Source of the DNA: Nitrosomonas sp.
GTDB lineage: Bacteria; Pseudomonadota; Gammaproteobacteria; Burkholderiales; Nitrosomonadaceae
DNA: 64,000 nt
Assembly (NCBI GenBank): GCA_031316255.1
Contig: JALDQW010000001.1
Coordinates: 2,017,485-2,081,484 of the forward strand
Reading direction: 5' to 3'
Numbering within the stretch: the stretch's first letter is position 1; every line of letters begins with the position of its first letter. This document shows, one piece after another, positions 52,584 through 62,646 of this stretch. A model generated the notes under the pieces. That model had not been told where the DNA came from and made no database searches. It worked only from the letters and a program-made list of their open reading frames with translations. The position numbers were made by a program, and so were the translations under genes.

Positions 52584-53501
52584 ATGGCTAAACTGAAATA
52601 TTATCATTTTGACTTCAATGCAATGGGGTCGCCTTGTGCCATTCAGTTATACGCTAAAAGCCAGAAAACAGGGTATGACGCAGCCAAATTGGCCATTGAT
52701 GATGTCAGTCGTTTGGAGAAGCTGTATTCACGTTACCGGGATGACAGTTTCTTGTCAGAAATCAATCGTGCTGCTGGCATCGGCGGTGAAATTGCCGTGG
52801 ATGAGGAAACCGCCGGGTTGCTCGATTATGCAGCGACCTGTTATCAACAAAGCGATGGTCTGTTTGATATTACTTCTGGCATTCTGCGCAAGGTCTGGGA
52901 TTTTAAATCTGGAATATTGCCAACGGAAAAGGCGATCGACCGGATCAAAGAAAAAATAGGCTGGCATCGGCTCAGATGGAAGCGGCCGGTTTTGTCATTC
53001 GATGTTCCCGGTATGGAGATCGATTTTGGCGGCGTGGTCAAGGAATATGCCGTTGACCGGGCGGCCGCCTTATGCATGGACGCAGGTATTTATCATGGCA
53101 TTGTCAACCTGGGGGGAGATATTAAAATCATTGGGGCGCATCCGGACGGCGCTCCCTGGCGGGTTGCCATTCGACATCCGCGACAATCCGGCGCAGCGCT
53201 GAAAACAGTATTGTTCGATAAAGGCGCACTGGCCAGCAGCGGCGATTATGAGCGTTGCATCACGCTCAACGGCGTACGCTACGGTCATGTGCTCAACCCG
53301 AAAACCGGCTGGCCGGTAAGGCATATGGCCGCTGTCAGTGTCGCTGGCGAGTTTTGCGTCGTCGCCGGCAGTGCTTCTACAATCGGTATGCTCAAGGAAT
53401 TACAGGGACCTGAATGGTTATCCGAGTTGGGGCTTCCACATGTATGGGTTGATGTTGAAGGAAAAGTTGGAGGAACCATGATTGAGCAATCATTAAGCTG
53501 A
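52584..53501 (+). CDS. ApbE-family FAD:protein FMN transferase
   Basis: ApbE proteins move FMN from FAD onto a Thr or Ser of extracytoplasmic redox proteins, using Mg. The 305-residue protein shows the family motifs MGSPCAIQLY near the start, the flavin site DFGGVVKEYAVDRAA, the region NLGGDIKIIG and the late GYGHVLNPKTGWP-like motif RYGHVLNPKTGWPV. No signal peptide or lipobox is apparent, which is unusual because many ApbE proteins are exported. The DUF3570 protein upstream is the likely client. Confidence 0.9.
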   Translation: MAKLKYYHFDFNAMGSPCAIQLYAKSQKTGYDAAKLAIDDVSRLEKLYSRYRDDSFLSEINRAAGIGGEIAVDEETAGLLDYAATCYQQSDGLFDITSGILRKVWDFKSGILPTEKAIDRIKEKIGWHRLRWKRPVLSFDVPGMEIDFGGVVKEYAVDRAAALCMDAGIYHGIVNLGGDIKIIGAHPDGAPWRVAIRHPRQSGAALKTVLFDKGALASSGDYERCITLNGVRYGHVLNPKTGWPVRHMAAVSVAGEFCVVAGSASTIGMLKELQGPEWLSELGLPHVWVDVEGKVGGTMIEQSLS

Positions 53502-53688
53502 ATCGGGTCCTTGTTGAATTGACTGGTTATCATGCGATACCGTGTTCCAGTCTGATGACAGCATACGCTGCGTCGCGAATATTTGCAGGTTCATGGCCCA
53601 AACTGTATGGGGTTTGCTGTACAAAAGCACGGAGCTTTCGTGTCATGAATCGGACGGCGTTTCTAGCCAGAGTTTATTGGTAAGGACA

Positions 53689-54057
53689 TTAATCGCAGTT
53701 ACCAACGGGAACGCCATTTACAAATGAACAGGCTCCATCGGTCATGTAATCGCCAAAGGGGCCGCGATAATTGTCGCCGCTGTAACTGTCCGCCGGACTG
53801 CCGCCCTGGACTGGATTTCCGCCCAAATAGCCTTGAGGTTGAGGATTGCCTATATAGCCCCATGTACCCGTATTATAATTAATCCAGTAATGACCATTTT
53901 GAACAAATCCGCCTGCCAGTTGATCTAACTCGGCAGCTTGTTGTTGGTTGAGTAATACACCGTTAATGCTTATTATTCGCTGTGCAAGAACATTTTCAGC
54001 CATTATCAGCACTATCAGGGAAAAGCATGTTATGAAGATCATTTTAAGCGGGTACAT
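53689..54057 (-). CDS. Small exported Gly/Tyr-rich protein
   Basis: From ATG 54057 the 122-residue protein has a signal peptide (MIFITCFSLIVLIMAENVLA). A short domain follows with NGVLLNQQQAAELDQLAGG and NGHYWINYNTGTWGYIGNP, a recurring pattern in small proteobacterial exported proteins (roughly G-x-YW-x(4)-G-x-WGY-x-G). The Gly-, Pro- and Asn-rich tail has two cysteines (GACSF and GNCD). Function unknown. It is monocistronic and divergent from ppsA. Confidence 0.65.
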   Translation of the reverse strand: MYPLKMIFITCFSLIVLIMAENVLAQRIISINGVLLNQQQAAELDQLAGGFVQNGHYWINYNTGTWGYIGNPQPQGYLGGNPVQGGSPADSYSGDNYRGPFGDYMTDGACSFVNGVPVGNCD

Positions 54058-54434
54058 AGCTATCCTCACTAAATAAAAAAATGAGACTTCGATATTATCA
54101 GAAAAATCAATCAGTTTAGTGCTGATCATTTTTCAGAAGCGGCAAGTGATTTAATTTTGACAGTTTTAAAATTATTAAATTTCATCGCTTGCGAAGAATT
54201 CGCCTCGAATACAGGAACATTTTTTCTATATGTCAGGCATGTAATGAGAATAAGGCTTTTTGAGCATCAATTGTTACGGGCGTAGATCGCGACCAGTGAC
54301 AGAATTTCTCAGATTGCAACGCTATAAAACACAGGCAAAATATTTTAATGAGGGAACGGGTGGTTTCATTTTCAGGAACAAATCCGGATTCTCGATAGCA
54401 AAAAACACCATGGATTGATAGGAGTCTTCATGAA
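54058..54434. other. Intergenic region upstream of ppsA
   Basis: These 377 bp between divergent genes are AT-rich. I see no gene, operator palindrome or repeat of note; promoters for both neighbours must lie here. Confidence 0.5.
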
Positions 54435-56825
54435 ATGAATAAATATATTATATGGTTTGATCAATTGACTATGAATGATGTGAATCATGTGGGCGGTAAA
54501 AACGCTTCACTTGGAGAAATGATCAGCCATCTTACTCAGGCGGGCGTTAATGTGCCCTCTGGTTTTGCAACAACAACTGAAGCTTATCGCGAATTCTTGG
54601 TGGCTAATGATCTCGTTGACCGTATCAACAACGCATTGGCCGGATTGGATGTTGACGACATCAATGCATTGACCTCTGCGGGTAAGACGATACGCGGATG
54701 GATTTGCGATGCCGTGTTGCCGGATGTAATTTGGCAGGCGGTCTCAGACGCGTATGAGAAACTTGCCGGCAGCAGTGCGGGTAATGAGTCGGTTTCTTTC
54801 GCGGTGCGTTCCTCGGCAACCGCCGAAGATTTGGCCAATGCGTCATTTGCAGGGCAACAGGAAACATTATTGAATGTTTGCGGTCAGGATCAACTTATGG
54901 AAGCGATCAAAATTGTTTTTGCTTCATTGTATAACGATCGCGCCATTGCCTATCGCGTGCACCAGAATTTTCCGCATGACAAGGTGTATTTGTCGGCCGG
55001 TATACAAAAAATGGTGCGCAGCGATCTGGGCGCAAGCGGTGTCATGTTTACCCTGGACACTGAATCCGGTTTTCGCGACGCCATATTTATAACCGCTGCA
55101 TACGGTTTGGGTGAAACCATTGTTCAGGGTACCGTCAATCCGGATGAATTTTATGTGTATAAACGTGGATTGGCGGCCGGAAATCCGGCAATTCTTTCCC
55201 GGCGCCTGGGTACAAAAGCCATCGAGATGGTTTATGCTGACAAAACGGATGTCAAGAATGCAGCAACGGTTACGCGCGAAGTGGATATTGACCGGCGCCA
55301 GCGATTTTCCTTGTCGGATAACCAGGTGGAGGCATTGGCGCGGCAAAGCCTGATTATTGAGCAGCATTACGGGCGTCCGATGGATATTGAGTGGGCGCTG
55401 GATGGAATCGATGGTCAACTGTATATTGTGCAGGCGCGGCCTGAAACGGTTGAAAGCCAGAAAAATATGATTCTGGAACGTTTTAGACTGAAAGACAAAG
55501 GCAATGTGTTGACGGAAGGCCGTGCAATCGGACAAAAAATTGGCCAGGGAACGGCGCGTCTGATTGGCAGCATCGACCAGATGGATAAAATCCAGGCGGG
55601 CGATGTGCTGGTAACCGATATGACCGATCCGGACTGGGAACCGATTATGAAGCGGGCGGCGGCAATTGTAACCAATCGTGGCGGCCGTACCTGTCATGCT
55701 GCGATTATCGCCCGTGAAATGGGAATTCCTGCGGTAGTGGGGTGTGGCGATGCCACCGCATGCATCCAGGATGGCGCGGCTATTACGGTTTCCTGCGCTG
55801 AGGGTGACACCGGCTCTGTCTATGAAGGATTGCTGCACTATGAGCATACCGTTGCAGACACCGGCGCATTGCCCGAATTGCCGGTAAAAGTCATGATGAA
55901 TGTGGGTAACCCGTCGTATGCCTTTTCATTTTCGCGTATGCCCAATCAGGGCATCGGACTGGCGCGGCTTGAGTTCATTATCAGCAACATGATCGGCATT
56001 CATCCAAAGGCACTGCTGGAATATGATCACTTGTCAGACGATTTGAAAACTGAAATCGACAAACGTGTCGCCGGCTATGAAAGTCCCGTCGGTTTTTATG
56101 TGGAGAAATTGACAGAAGGGATCGCAACACTAGCGGCCGCTTTTTATCCGCATGCGGTTATTGTGCGCATGTCCGATTTCAAATCGAACGAGTACGCCAA
56201 TCTGATTGCAGGCAAGCACTATGAACCTGTCGAAGAGAATCCCATGATCGGATTTCGCGGCGCATCGCGTTATCTTTCCGATGATTTCCGCGATTGTTTT
56301 GAACTCGAATGCAAGGCTTTGCGCAAGGTGCGTGACGATATGGGGTTAACGAATGTTGAAATCATGATCCCCTTTTGCCGTACACTCGATGAAGCGGAAC
56401 AGGTGACCGCGCTGCTTGCTTCACAGGGATTCGAGCGTGGAAAAAACGGTTTGCGACTGATTATGATGTGCGAAATTCCGTCCAATGCGCTACTTGCTGA
56501 AGAATTTTTACAGTATTTCGATGGTTTTTCCATCGGATCCAATGATATGACGCAATTGTCATTGGGTATCGATCGGGATTCCGCGCTGGTATCCCATTTG
56601 TTCGATGAGCGCAATCCAGCCGTCAAGAAATTGTTGAAAATGGCGATTGACGCCTGCCACAAACAAGGCAAGTATATCGGTATCTGCGGACAAGGGCCTT
56701 CGGATTACCCGGATTTCGCGGCCTGGTTATTTGAAAAGAAAATCAGCAGCCTGTCGCTTAATCCCGATTCAGTGACGCAGACATGGCTGGATTTGGCGAA
56801 AATAACACATGATGACACCCCCTAG
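54435..56825 (+). CDS. ppsA: Phosphoenolpyruvate synthase
   Basis: PpsA converts pyruvate and ATP to PEP, AMP and phosphate, the entry to gluconeogenesis. The 796-residue protein has the ATP-grasp nucleotide domain ([35 protein letters not shown]). The swivelling domain holds catalytic His421 in [20 protein letters not shown], and the TIM-barrel domain has RPGNxGxR-type text [11 protein letters not shown] and [17 protein letters not shown]. Length matches the family (about 790). The next gene, its regulatory kinase/pyrophosphorylase, overlaps its end by 17 bases. Confidence 0.96.
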   Translation: MNKYIIWFDQLTMNDVNHVGGKNASLGEMISHLTQAGVNVPSGFATTTEAYREFLVANDLVDRINNALAGLDVDDINALTSAGKTIRGWICDAVLPDVIWQAVSDAYEKLAGSSAGNESVSFAVRSSATAEDLANASFAGQQETLLNVCGQDQLMEAIKIVFASLYNDRAIAYRVHQNFPHDKVYLSAGIQKMVRSDLGASGVMFTLDTESGFRDAIFITAAYGLGETIVQGTVNPDEFYVYKRGLAAGNPAILSRRLGTKAIEMVYADKTDVKNAATVTREVDIDRRQRFSLSDNQVEALARQSLIIEQHYGRPMDIEWALDGIDGQLYIVQARPETVESQKNMILERFRLKDKGNVLTEGRAIGQKIGQGTARLIGSIDQMDKIQAGDVLVTDMTDPDWEPIMKRAAAIVTNRGGRTCHAAIIAREMGIPAVVGCGDATACIQDGAAITVSCAEGDTGSVYEGLLHYEHTVADTGALPELPVKVMMNVGNPSYAFSFSRMPNQGIGLARLEFIISNMIGIHPKALLEYDHLSDDLKTEIDKRVAGYESPVGFYVEKLTEGIATLAAAFYPHAVIVRMSDFKSNEYANLIAGKHYEPVEENPMIGFRGASRYLSDDFRDCFELECKALRKVRDDMGLTNVEIMIPFCRTLDEAEQVTALLASQGFERGKNGLRLIMMCEIPSNALLAEEFLQYFDGFSIGSNDMTQLSLGIDRDSALVSHLFDERNPAVKKLLKMAIDACHKQGKYIGICGQGPSDYPDFAAWLFEKKISSLSLNPDSVTQTWLDLAKITHDDTP

Positions 56826-57654
56826 ACAAAAACGGACTGTCTTTTATTTATCCGACCGTACCGGTATTACAGCTGAAACGCTCGGACATAGCCTGTTGAC
56901 CCAGTTTGATGGTATTGAATGGGAAACGGTTAATGTGCCGTTTCTGGAAGAAATCGACAAAGCAAGGCATGTTTCACACTGGATAAATGAAGCGGCCCAG
57001 CGTGATGGGCAAAAGCCATTGGTATTTAGCACATTGCTGAATCCGGAGATCATCGAAGTTATCAGACAGGCAAATTGCCGAATGTTCGATTTCTTTGAGA
57101 CATTTATTTGTTCTATCGAGGAAGAATTGCATCAGCCGTTTGCCCGCATGGCCGGACGCTCACATGGTCTTCAGCATCATCTGTCCTATTTTAAACGCAT
57201 TGCAGCCATCAATTATGTTCTGGCGCATGATGACGGAATCAATCCGAAAAATTTTGAAGCGGCCGAGATTATACTGATCGGTGTGTCGCGCTCCGGTAAG
57301 ACGCCCACTTGCCTGTATCTGGGATTGCAATACGGTATCGCTGCGGCGAATTATCCGTTGACGCCGGACGATATGCATGACTTGCAGCTGCCAAAAGCTT
57401 TGGCTTCTGAAAATATCAGGAAGAAATTGTTCGGTTTGACCCTCGGTGCAGCGCAATTGCATTCCATACGCAACGAACGCCGTCCGAACAGTCAGTATGC
57501 TTCGCTTGATCAATGCCGGAAGGAAATACAATGGCAGGAATCCCTGTATGGATTATTCGATATTCCTTATCTGGATACCACATATATTTCCATTGAGGAA
57601 ATCAGTGCGATTATCCTGAACCGCTGCGGACTCAAACGCCAACTCTATGGTTGA
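56809..57654 (+). CDS. ppsR: PEP synthase regulatory protein (kinase/pyrophosphorylase)
   Basis: This DUF299 protein inactivates PpsA by ADP-dependent phosphorylation of a Thr and reactivates it by Pi-dependent pyrophosphorolysis. The 281-residue protein shows [19 protein letters not shown] at the start and the P-loop-like [15 protein letters not shown] near residue 160. Later text includes YPLTPDDM and a C-terminal [12 protein letters not shown]. The overlap with ppsA argues for coupled expression. Length is normal for the family. Confidence 0.94.
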   Translation: MMTPPRQKRTVFYLSDRTGITAETLGHSLLTQFDGIEWETVNVPFLEEIDKARHVSHWINEAAQRDGQKPLVFSTLLNPEIIEVIRQANCRMFDFFETFICSIEEELHQPFARMAGRSHGLQHHLSYFKRIAAINYVLAHDDGINPKNFEAAEIILIGVSRSGKTPTCLYLGLQYGIAAANYPLTPDDMHDLQLPKALASENIRKKLFGLTLGAAQLHSIRNERRPNSQYASLDQCRKEIQWQESLYGLFDIPYLDTTYISIEEISAIILNRCGLKRQLYG

Positions 57655-57685
57655 GTAAGTACCGGGCGGCATCGTATATCATGCT

Positions 57686-59719
57686 TCAGTGGGCGTGGTC
57701 TCCGGGGGGCGGCATAATCTCGTCTTCCTCATTGAGCATGCCCAATTGTTGCGCAAGTACAGAGTAGTTTTGCCAGCCAAAGCCTTCGAATTGCGCATTC
57801 CATCGTGCGCGCATGTAGCCAAAGCGGTCGATCATGAACTCCATATGCATTGGTTTCAGGCCCGGGCCGTTCAGGTCCGGTACGGTTCTGACCCTGCGGT
57901 ACAGCGAATAGGCACCCCCTATTTCAGACCAGCCTTCGGTAACAATGGGGAAGGGGACAATGCCGGTAATCGTTTCAAGTTCCGCTTCGGTGAGTTGTTG
58001 CAAGGGAATGGCCAGAACCTCGGTGTTGTGATCACGCGTGAGCCGTTCATAAAAGTGTTTTAATTGAATGAGACGCTGATCCGATTGCGGCCAGGAAAAG
58101 AACACAAGAATAACATTTTTTTTGAATCGAAAATCCTTTAAATCGCCACCGGAGCCGTCATTGGCGGAATAGAAAAAAACAGGCGATGCAACGGCCGGCC
58201 GCATTGGGAGAATCATGGTGCCCAACAGGCGTGCATCAAAACCGCGTGACAGGATATGGAGAAAATTCACGACATCCCAGATATCCTCTTCCTCAAGACT
58301 TTCAGAAAAACCGGGCATATCGGTTCCGGGAAGTCCGTGGGCAATCCAGTGGTAAAAATTACCGACGGTATGTCTGACTGTATGGGGTTCGGTCAACAGG
58401 TCGGTCGGTTCGGTTGATAGTGTCTGGGCAAGTTTGCCATTGCCTTTGCCTTGCGGGCCATGACAATCGGCGCAATGTTCGGCATACAGTTGCGCACCAT
58501 TCGATATGGATATGGCGTCGAGCGGGATAAGCGGCTTTAAATATGTCTCAGGGTACGCCTCGATAGTGATTGGCGGTAACGCGATGCCCAATGCCGTGAT
58601 CGCCAGCGCGCACGGGGCGAGCATTTTCGCCTTCCAGTTCCAGCGCAGTTTTATGCCGATCCAGAAAACACTCAAAGCGATAAGAAACAAGGCGGAGCCG
58701 AACCAAAACAATTCTTCTGCGATGGATTCTTCCGATACCGTATCAATTGCAAAACGGAATGGAAATGGCCAGTTCTCGATAATGTCATGCTTGGCGGGCA
58801 GCGTATTGGATAAAATGATCGCGACTAGCAACAACAAAAGCGCCAGTATAAATTCGATACGCACCCATTTCTTGAGATGGATTGCGCTGCATTTTATTGA
58901 ATCGGTAACATCAAGCTGGGACAGTAAAGGCAGCCAGGTGTAGCGCGCGCGATAGGCGATGACCAGAATAATACTCAATATTGTCAGTTTGAGATTTAAC
59001 AGCCAGCCATAAGGACTGGACACCAGTGTGTGATAGTAATCGTCGATCATGCGATCGGTCACGATCAATCCCGTTACCGCCAGTAAAACCATTACAGGCA
59101 GCGCCATGGCAGAGAATTTTTCCAGGTAGGTGACGTTTAATACCCGTGTTACTTTGTCAAGCTCCCGGTTGCTGCTGAAAATAATCAGCAGAAAAGCGGG
59201 CAATGCGCCAAACCATGTTCCGGCCAACAGAATATGCAATGCAAACGGCGCAATCGCAGCAAACGACATTTCATCTGCACTTGAATGGCTGACAAATGTA
59301 CCGGCTATCAGGGGAAGCGACGCTGCAACAGCGCACAAGACATAATGCCATCGCGTCCGTGTTTTATGCAGAATGATTACAATGCTGCCAAGCAGAAAAA
59401 TGGCTAACGCTACGCGGATGGCGTTAATCAATCCGACCTGTGTTTTTTGTACAAAATTCAACCAGGCTGCCGGGTCCCAGGCATTTGCGGTATTACCCGT
59501 GGCTTCTCCGGTTGTTGAGGCGAGAATGCCGACAAGTCCCAGGACAACGGCGGCAGCCAGCCAGGGAAAGCTTTTTTCCAGACGGGTTAGCCAGGAAGAC
59601 GGTGTTTCCAATACAGCTCGTTTATGCCAGGCAATGGCAAGAAAAACACAGCTGCCGAATAGAATCAAATTAGCGGTTAATTGAATCCAGCGTGCAGAAT
59701 AATGAATGATTTCAATCAT
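57686..59719 (-). CDS. CopD-cytochrome c-Sco/thioredoxin-like fusion protein
   Basis: The 677-residue inner-membrane protein joins three parts. Residues 1-390 form eight or more helices of a CopD-like copper permease (HILLAGTWFGALPAFLL is the signature). Residues about 400-495 are a class I cytochrome c domain with CADCHG (416-421), distal Met in LPGTDMPGF, and IWDVVNFLH. Residues about 515-655 are a Sco/thioredoxin-like domain (NVILVFFSWPQSDQR) lacking the CxxxC metal motif. It looks like an electron-transfer or copper-handling protein of the respiratory membrane. No CopC gene is adjacent. Confidence 0.85.
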   Translation of the reverse strand: MIEIIHYSARWIQLTANLILFGSCVFLAIAWHKRAVLETPSSWLTRLEKSFPWLAAAVVLGLVGILASTTGEATGNTANAWDPAAWLNFVQKTQVGLINAIRVALAIFLLGSIVIILHKTRTRWHYVLCAVAASLPLIAGTFVSHSSADEMSFAAIAPFALHILLAGTWFGALPAFLLIIFSSNRELDKVTRVLNVTYLEKFSAMALPVMVLLAVTGLIVTDRMIDDYYHTLVSSPYGWLLNLKLTILSIILVIAYRARYTWLPLLSQLDVTDSIKCSAIHLKKWVRIEFILALLLLLVAIILSNTLPAKHDIIENWPFPFRFAIDTVSEESIAEELFWFGSALFLIALSVFWIGIKLRWNWKAKMLAPCALAITALGIALPPITIEAYPETYLKPLIPLDAISISNGAQLYAEHCADCHGPQGKGNGKLAQTLSTEPTDLLTEPHTVRHTVGNFYHWIAHGLPGTDMPGFSESLEEEDIWDVVNFLHILSRGFDARLLGTMILPMRPAVASPVFFYSANDGSGGDLKDFRFKKNVILVFFSWPQSDQRLIQLKHFYERLTRDHNTEVLAIPLQQLTEAELETITGIVPFPIVTEGWSEIGGAYSLYRRVRTVPDLNGPGLKPMHMEFMIDRFGYMRARWNAQFEGFGWQNYSVLAQQLGMLNEEDEIMPPPGDHAH

Positions 59720-60144
59720 ATTATTGTAATAAAAATAAGTAATATCAATGCGCTTCTATCCATCTGAGAATTATGGAAATTTATGTAAATCAATGAAAAA
59801 TTGGATGACATTTTACATTGACTTGATGGATATTCAAGCTGGGGTTTCCGACTGTACAAAAAATTCGCAATTGCAAAAGACGTGTATTAGCAAATCAGGA
59901 AATAAAGTGTGTTCCGATAAAGCAAGTAGATCCCAATAATTTTCTACTAACAATTTTCTGATTCGAGCTGGATCCGAGGGCCGATTGAAATTCAAGGGGC
60001 ATATAGCTTTAATTTACGTCTGACGTGCAGAAATCTGTGCAGAGAAATTTTTGGTAGAAAATCTATCTCTATTTTCTTCTATTGCTTTATTAAGCCTCAA
60101 ACTTTAGTAAAATAGAAAGCTATTTTTAATCAAAAAGAGCAAAT
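59720..60144. other. Intergenic region upstream of lpdA
   Basis: This 425-bp AT-rich gap lies between divergent genes. TAAAAT at 60108-60113 is a candidate -10 for lpdA. A 63-codon frame at 59748 lacks any sign of being real. Confidence 0.5.
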
Positions 60145-61605
60145 ATGTCAGAAATAATCGATGTTGCAGTCATTGGCGGGGGGCCAGGGGGTTACGTTGC
60201 GGCTATTCGCTGCGCACAGTTAGGGTTGGATACGGTTTGTATCGATGCATGGAAGAATCAAAAAGGACGGGCCAGTCTGGGTGGAACCTGTCTCAATGTG
60301 GGCTGTATTCCGTCCAAAGCATTGCTGGAATCGTCCGAGCAATTTTTTCAGGTCAAACATAAGTTTTCGGCGCATGGAATACAGGTTAAAGAGGCTGGGA
60401 TCGATGTTCCTGCGATGATTGCACGAAAAGACAAGATCGTGACGACTTTTACAGCAGGCATTGCATCATTGTTCAAGAAGAATAACGTGAAATCGGTGAT
60501 GGGTACCGGAAAATTGCTTGAGCGATCAGAAAGCGATGATACCTGGCGTATAGAAGTGCGTGAAAATGATGACATACAGGTTATTCAGGCCAAGTATGTC
60601 ATTGTGGCGACCGGCTCTGTTCCGCGTCAACTTTCCATGGTTGAAATTGATAATGAGACGATACTGGATAATGTCGGCGCATTGTCGCTATCCGAAACGC
60701 CAAAACGACTGGGTGTGATTGGTGCCGGTGTGATTGGCCTGGAAATGGGCAGTGTGTGGCGCAGGCTGGACTCGGAGGTGACGATACTCGAGGCGATGCC
60801 GGATTTTCTGATGGCTGCGGATGAACAGATTGCGAAGGAAGCCAGAAAAATCTTTGCCAAGGAACCGGGGTTGACGATCCATACCGGGATTGAAATAAAA
60901 TCCATCAAGGCGACTAATAAAACGGTCACTGTGAACTATCAAGACGCAGATGCTAATTTGCAGAAGCTGGAAGTTGACAAATTGATTGTGGCGATTGGCC
61001 GGGTACCCAATACGGCGGGCCTGGGCGTTGATGAGAATGGCCTTGACCTGGATGAACGGGGTTTTATTGCAGTGGATGATTATTGCCGCACCAATTTAAC
61101 CAATGTTTTTGCAGTTGGTGACGTTGTGCGGGGGCCGATGCTGGCGCACAAGGCGTCTGAAGAGGGCGTCGTCGTGGCGGAGGCGATTGCAGCCCTTGAA
61201 AAAGGACAGAATTCCGAAGCTGAAGCGGTTGATTTCGATACGATACCCTGGGTAATTTATACATCACCTGAAATTGCCTGGGTCGGTAAAAATGAACAAG
61301 AACTCAAGAACGCCGGTGTATCGTATAAAGTCGGACAATTTCCTTTTATTGCCAATGGCCGTGCGCGTGCAATGAATGCAGCCAGCGGGTTTGTAAAAGT
61401 GCTCGCGGATGCGGAAACTGACCGTGTTTTGGGTGTTCATATGATCGGGCCGCATGTTTCCGAATTGATATCAGAAGCGGTGATGGCGATGGCGTTTTCA
61501 GCGTGTAGCGAGGATATTGCGAGCATTGTACATGCCCACCCATCACTATCGGAAGTGTTGCATGAGGCGGCATTAGGGGCAAACAACCGCGCCTTGCATA
61601 TTTAA
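60145..61605 (+). CDS. lpdA: Dihydrolipoyl dehydrogenase
   Basis: This is the E3 flavoprotein of 2-oxoacid dehydrogenase and glycine cleavage complexes; it reoxidises dihydrolipoamide with NAD. The 486-residue protein has the FAD fold VAVIGGGPGGYVAAI and the redox-active disulfide GGTCLNVGCIPSK (Cys49, Cys54). The NAD fold is GVIGAGVIGLEMGSVW, FAD contact is NVFAVGDVVRGPMLAHKA, and the C-terminal His-Glu pair lies in VHAHPSLSEVLHEA. E1 and E2 genes are not adjacent, so the client complex is encoded elsewhere or upstream of this window. Confidence 0.95.
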   Translation: MSEIIDVAVIGGGPGGYVAAIRCAQLGLDTVCIDAWKNQKGRASLGGTCLNVGCIPSKALLESSEQFFQVKHKFSAHGIQVKEAGIDVPAMIARKDKIVTTFTAGIASLFKKNNVKSVMGTGKLLERSESDDTWRIEVRENDDIQVIQAKYVIVATGSVPRQLSMVEIDNETILDNVGALSLSETPKRLGVIGAGVIGLEMGSVWRRLDSEVTILEAMPDFLMAADEQIAKEARKIFAKEPGLTIHTGIEIKSIKATNKTVTVNYQDADANLQKLEVDKLIVAIGRVPNTAGLGVDENGLDLDERGFIAVDDYCRTNLTNVFAVGDVVRGPMLAHKASEEGVVVAEAIAALEKGQNSEAEAVDFDTIPWVIYTSPEIAWVGKNEQELKNAGVSYKVGQFPFIANGRARAMNAASGFVKVLADAETDRVLGVHMIGPHVSELISEAVMAMAFSACSEDIASIVHAHPSLSEVLHEAALGANNRALHI

Positions 61606-61634
61606 GCCGTTATGCGGTAAATCGAAGACGGCGA

Positions 61635-61728
61635 GTTAGCTTTTCAATGTTACGGATCATGTCAGGCTTTTGGCAAAGGGCACCTTTGTCTTTATTGCCT
61701 GTTTTGCCGGTAGCACTGAAAAGCTAAC
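61635..61728. repeat. 94-bp imperfect palindrome after lpdA
   Basis: The outer arms GTTAGCTTTTCA are perfect and extend to about 19 bp with two mismatches. A smaller hairpin (CAAAGG/CCTTTG) sits at the centre. It begins 29 bp after lpdA and probably ends or protects transcripts from both sides. I found no second copy in the window. Confidence 0.65.
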
Positions 61729-61786
61729 TGCACGTATCACGCTCAATTGAAATTGAGTGCCGATAACGATTTAACTCTGGTCGAGT

Positions 61787-62251
61787 TTAGAGGCAATTTT
61801 CACTGTTAGGATCAATGCCGCAAGACCACTGCAGGTGGTGCATTCCAGCGGCTTTATTGACCAGATAGTCGGCCTTGAGCTGTTTTCTTTGATCGGGTGT
61901 CATTGCAACCCGATTCGGGATATAACGCTCTTCGCTCCAAAAGCGAACGCGGCAGAATTCATCGCTCGGTTTGCATAACCGGTTAATTGCGTTGCTGTAA
62001 ATCGTTTTGTCGGTATGTCTGCTGTGCTCAATCAGTACCATCTGTACAAATTTACCGGAATTGCCTAATTCGGCGATGCGTACTTTCCTCCAACCATTAC
62101 CGCTTTGCAGCTCTTTTTCTTCTGTTGCTTCTTCAGCGGCCTCACTAGTAACTTCCTGAGAATCGTTGACATCTTCTTCAGATTCGGCAAAAACCGCGAC
62201 CGGTAAACATAATGAGAAAAAAATAATGGTACAAATCAACTTTTTGTACAT
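61787..62251 (-). CDS. Exported acidic protein, unknown
   Basis: From ATG 62251 the 154-residue protein has a signal peptide (LICTIIFFSLCLPVAVFA), a Glu-rich low-complexity stretch (ESEEDVNDSQEVTSEAAEEA) and a compact domain with WRKVRIAELGNSGKFVQMVL and RYIPNRVAMTPDQRKQLKAD. Four late cysteines (RLCKPSDEFCRVRF, WSCGIDPNSENCL) suggest disulfides. The longer frame from 62308 would put 19 residues before the signal. I do not recognise the family. Confidence 0.6.
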   Translation of the reverse strand: MYKKLICTIIFFSLCLPVAVFAESEEDVNDSQEVTSEAAEEATEEKELQSGNGWRKVRIAELGNSGKFVQMVLIEHSRHTDKTIYSNAINRLCKPSDEFCRVRFWSEERYIPNRVAMTPDQRKQLKADYLVNKAAGMHHLQWSCGIDPNSENCL

Positions 62252-62646
62252 AAGCTCTCCATGACGAGTAGTTATTTTTCTATAATTTTCAATGCCAGAG
62301 TATTTCAAAAAATATTATTGAGATACTCAAACCAGATTGATGCCTTTATATTGTGCATCATCAATTGCAGCGGAAGTATACCCTCAAAATACAAAATTGC
62401 ACAATTGATTGTTTTCCAGCAAATAAGTCGCTTAATTAAATGCGTTTCTGGATCGAAAAGCGTGTTAAATTGGCATTCTTTTCAGAGGCGGCAGGTGTGC
62501 TGGATTGAAACCGTGGCCGTGCATGCACAAGATTAATCGGTGATGAAGTTAATTTTATGTTTCTCATAGATAGAATTTATGTGCACTTGATATTATAATG
62601 ACAAGTTTTCTACTTTTCGCCTATTCGTGATATATCATTGACTTCC
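62252..62646. other. Intergenic region upstream of hemA
   Basis: This 395-bp AT-rich gap lies between divergent genes. TATAAT at 62594-62599, in an extended context, is a plausible hemA -10 element. No gene is seen. Confidence 0.5.

Noticed and set aside
59748..59939. 63-codon ORF upstream of lpdA
   Set aside because: No ribosome site, no domain-like pattern and AT-rich intergenic composition.
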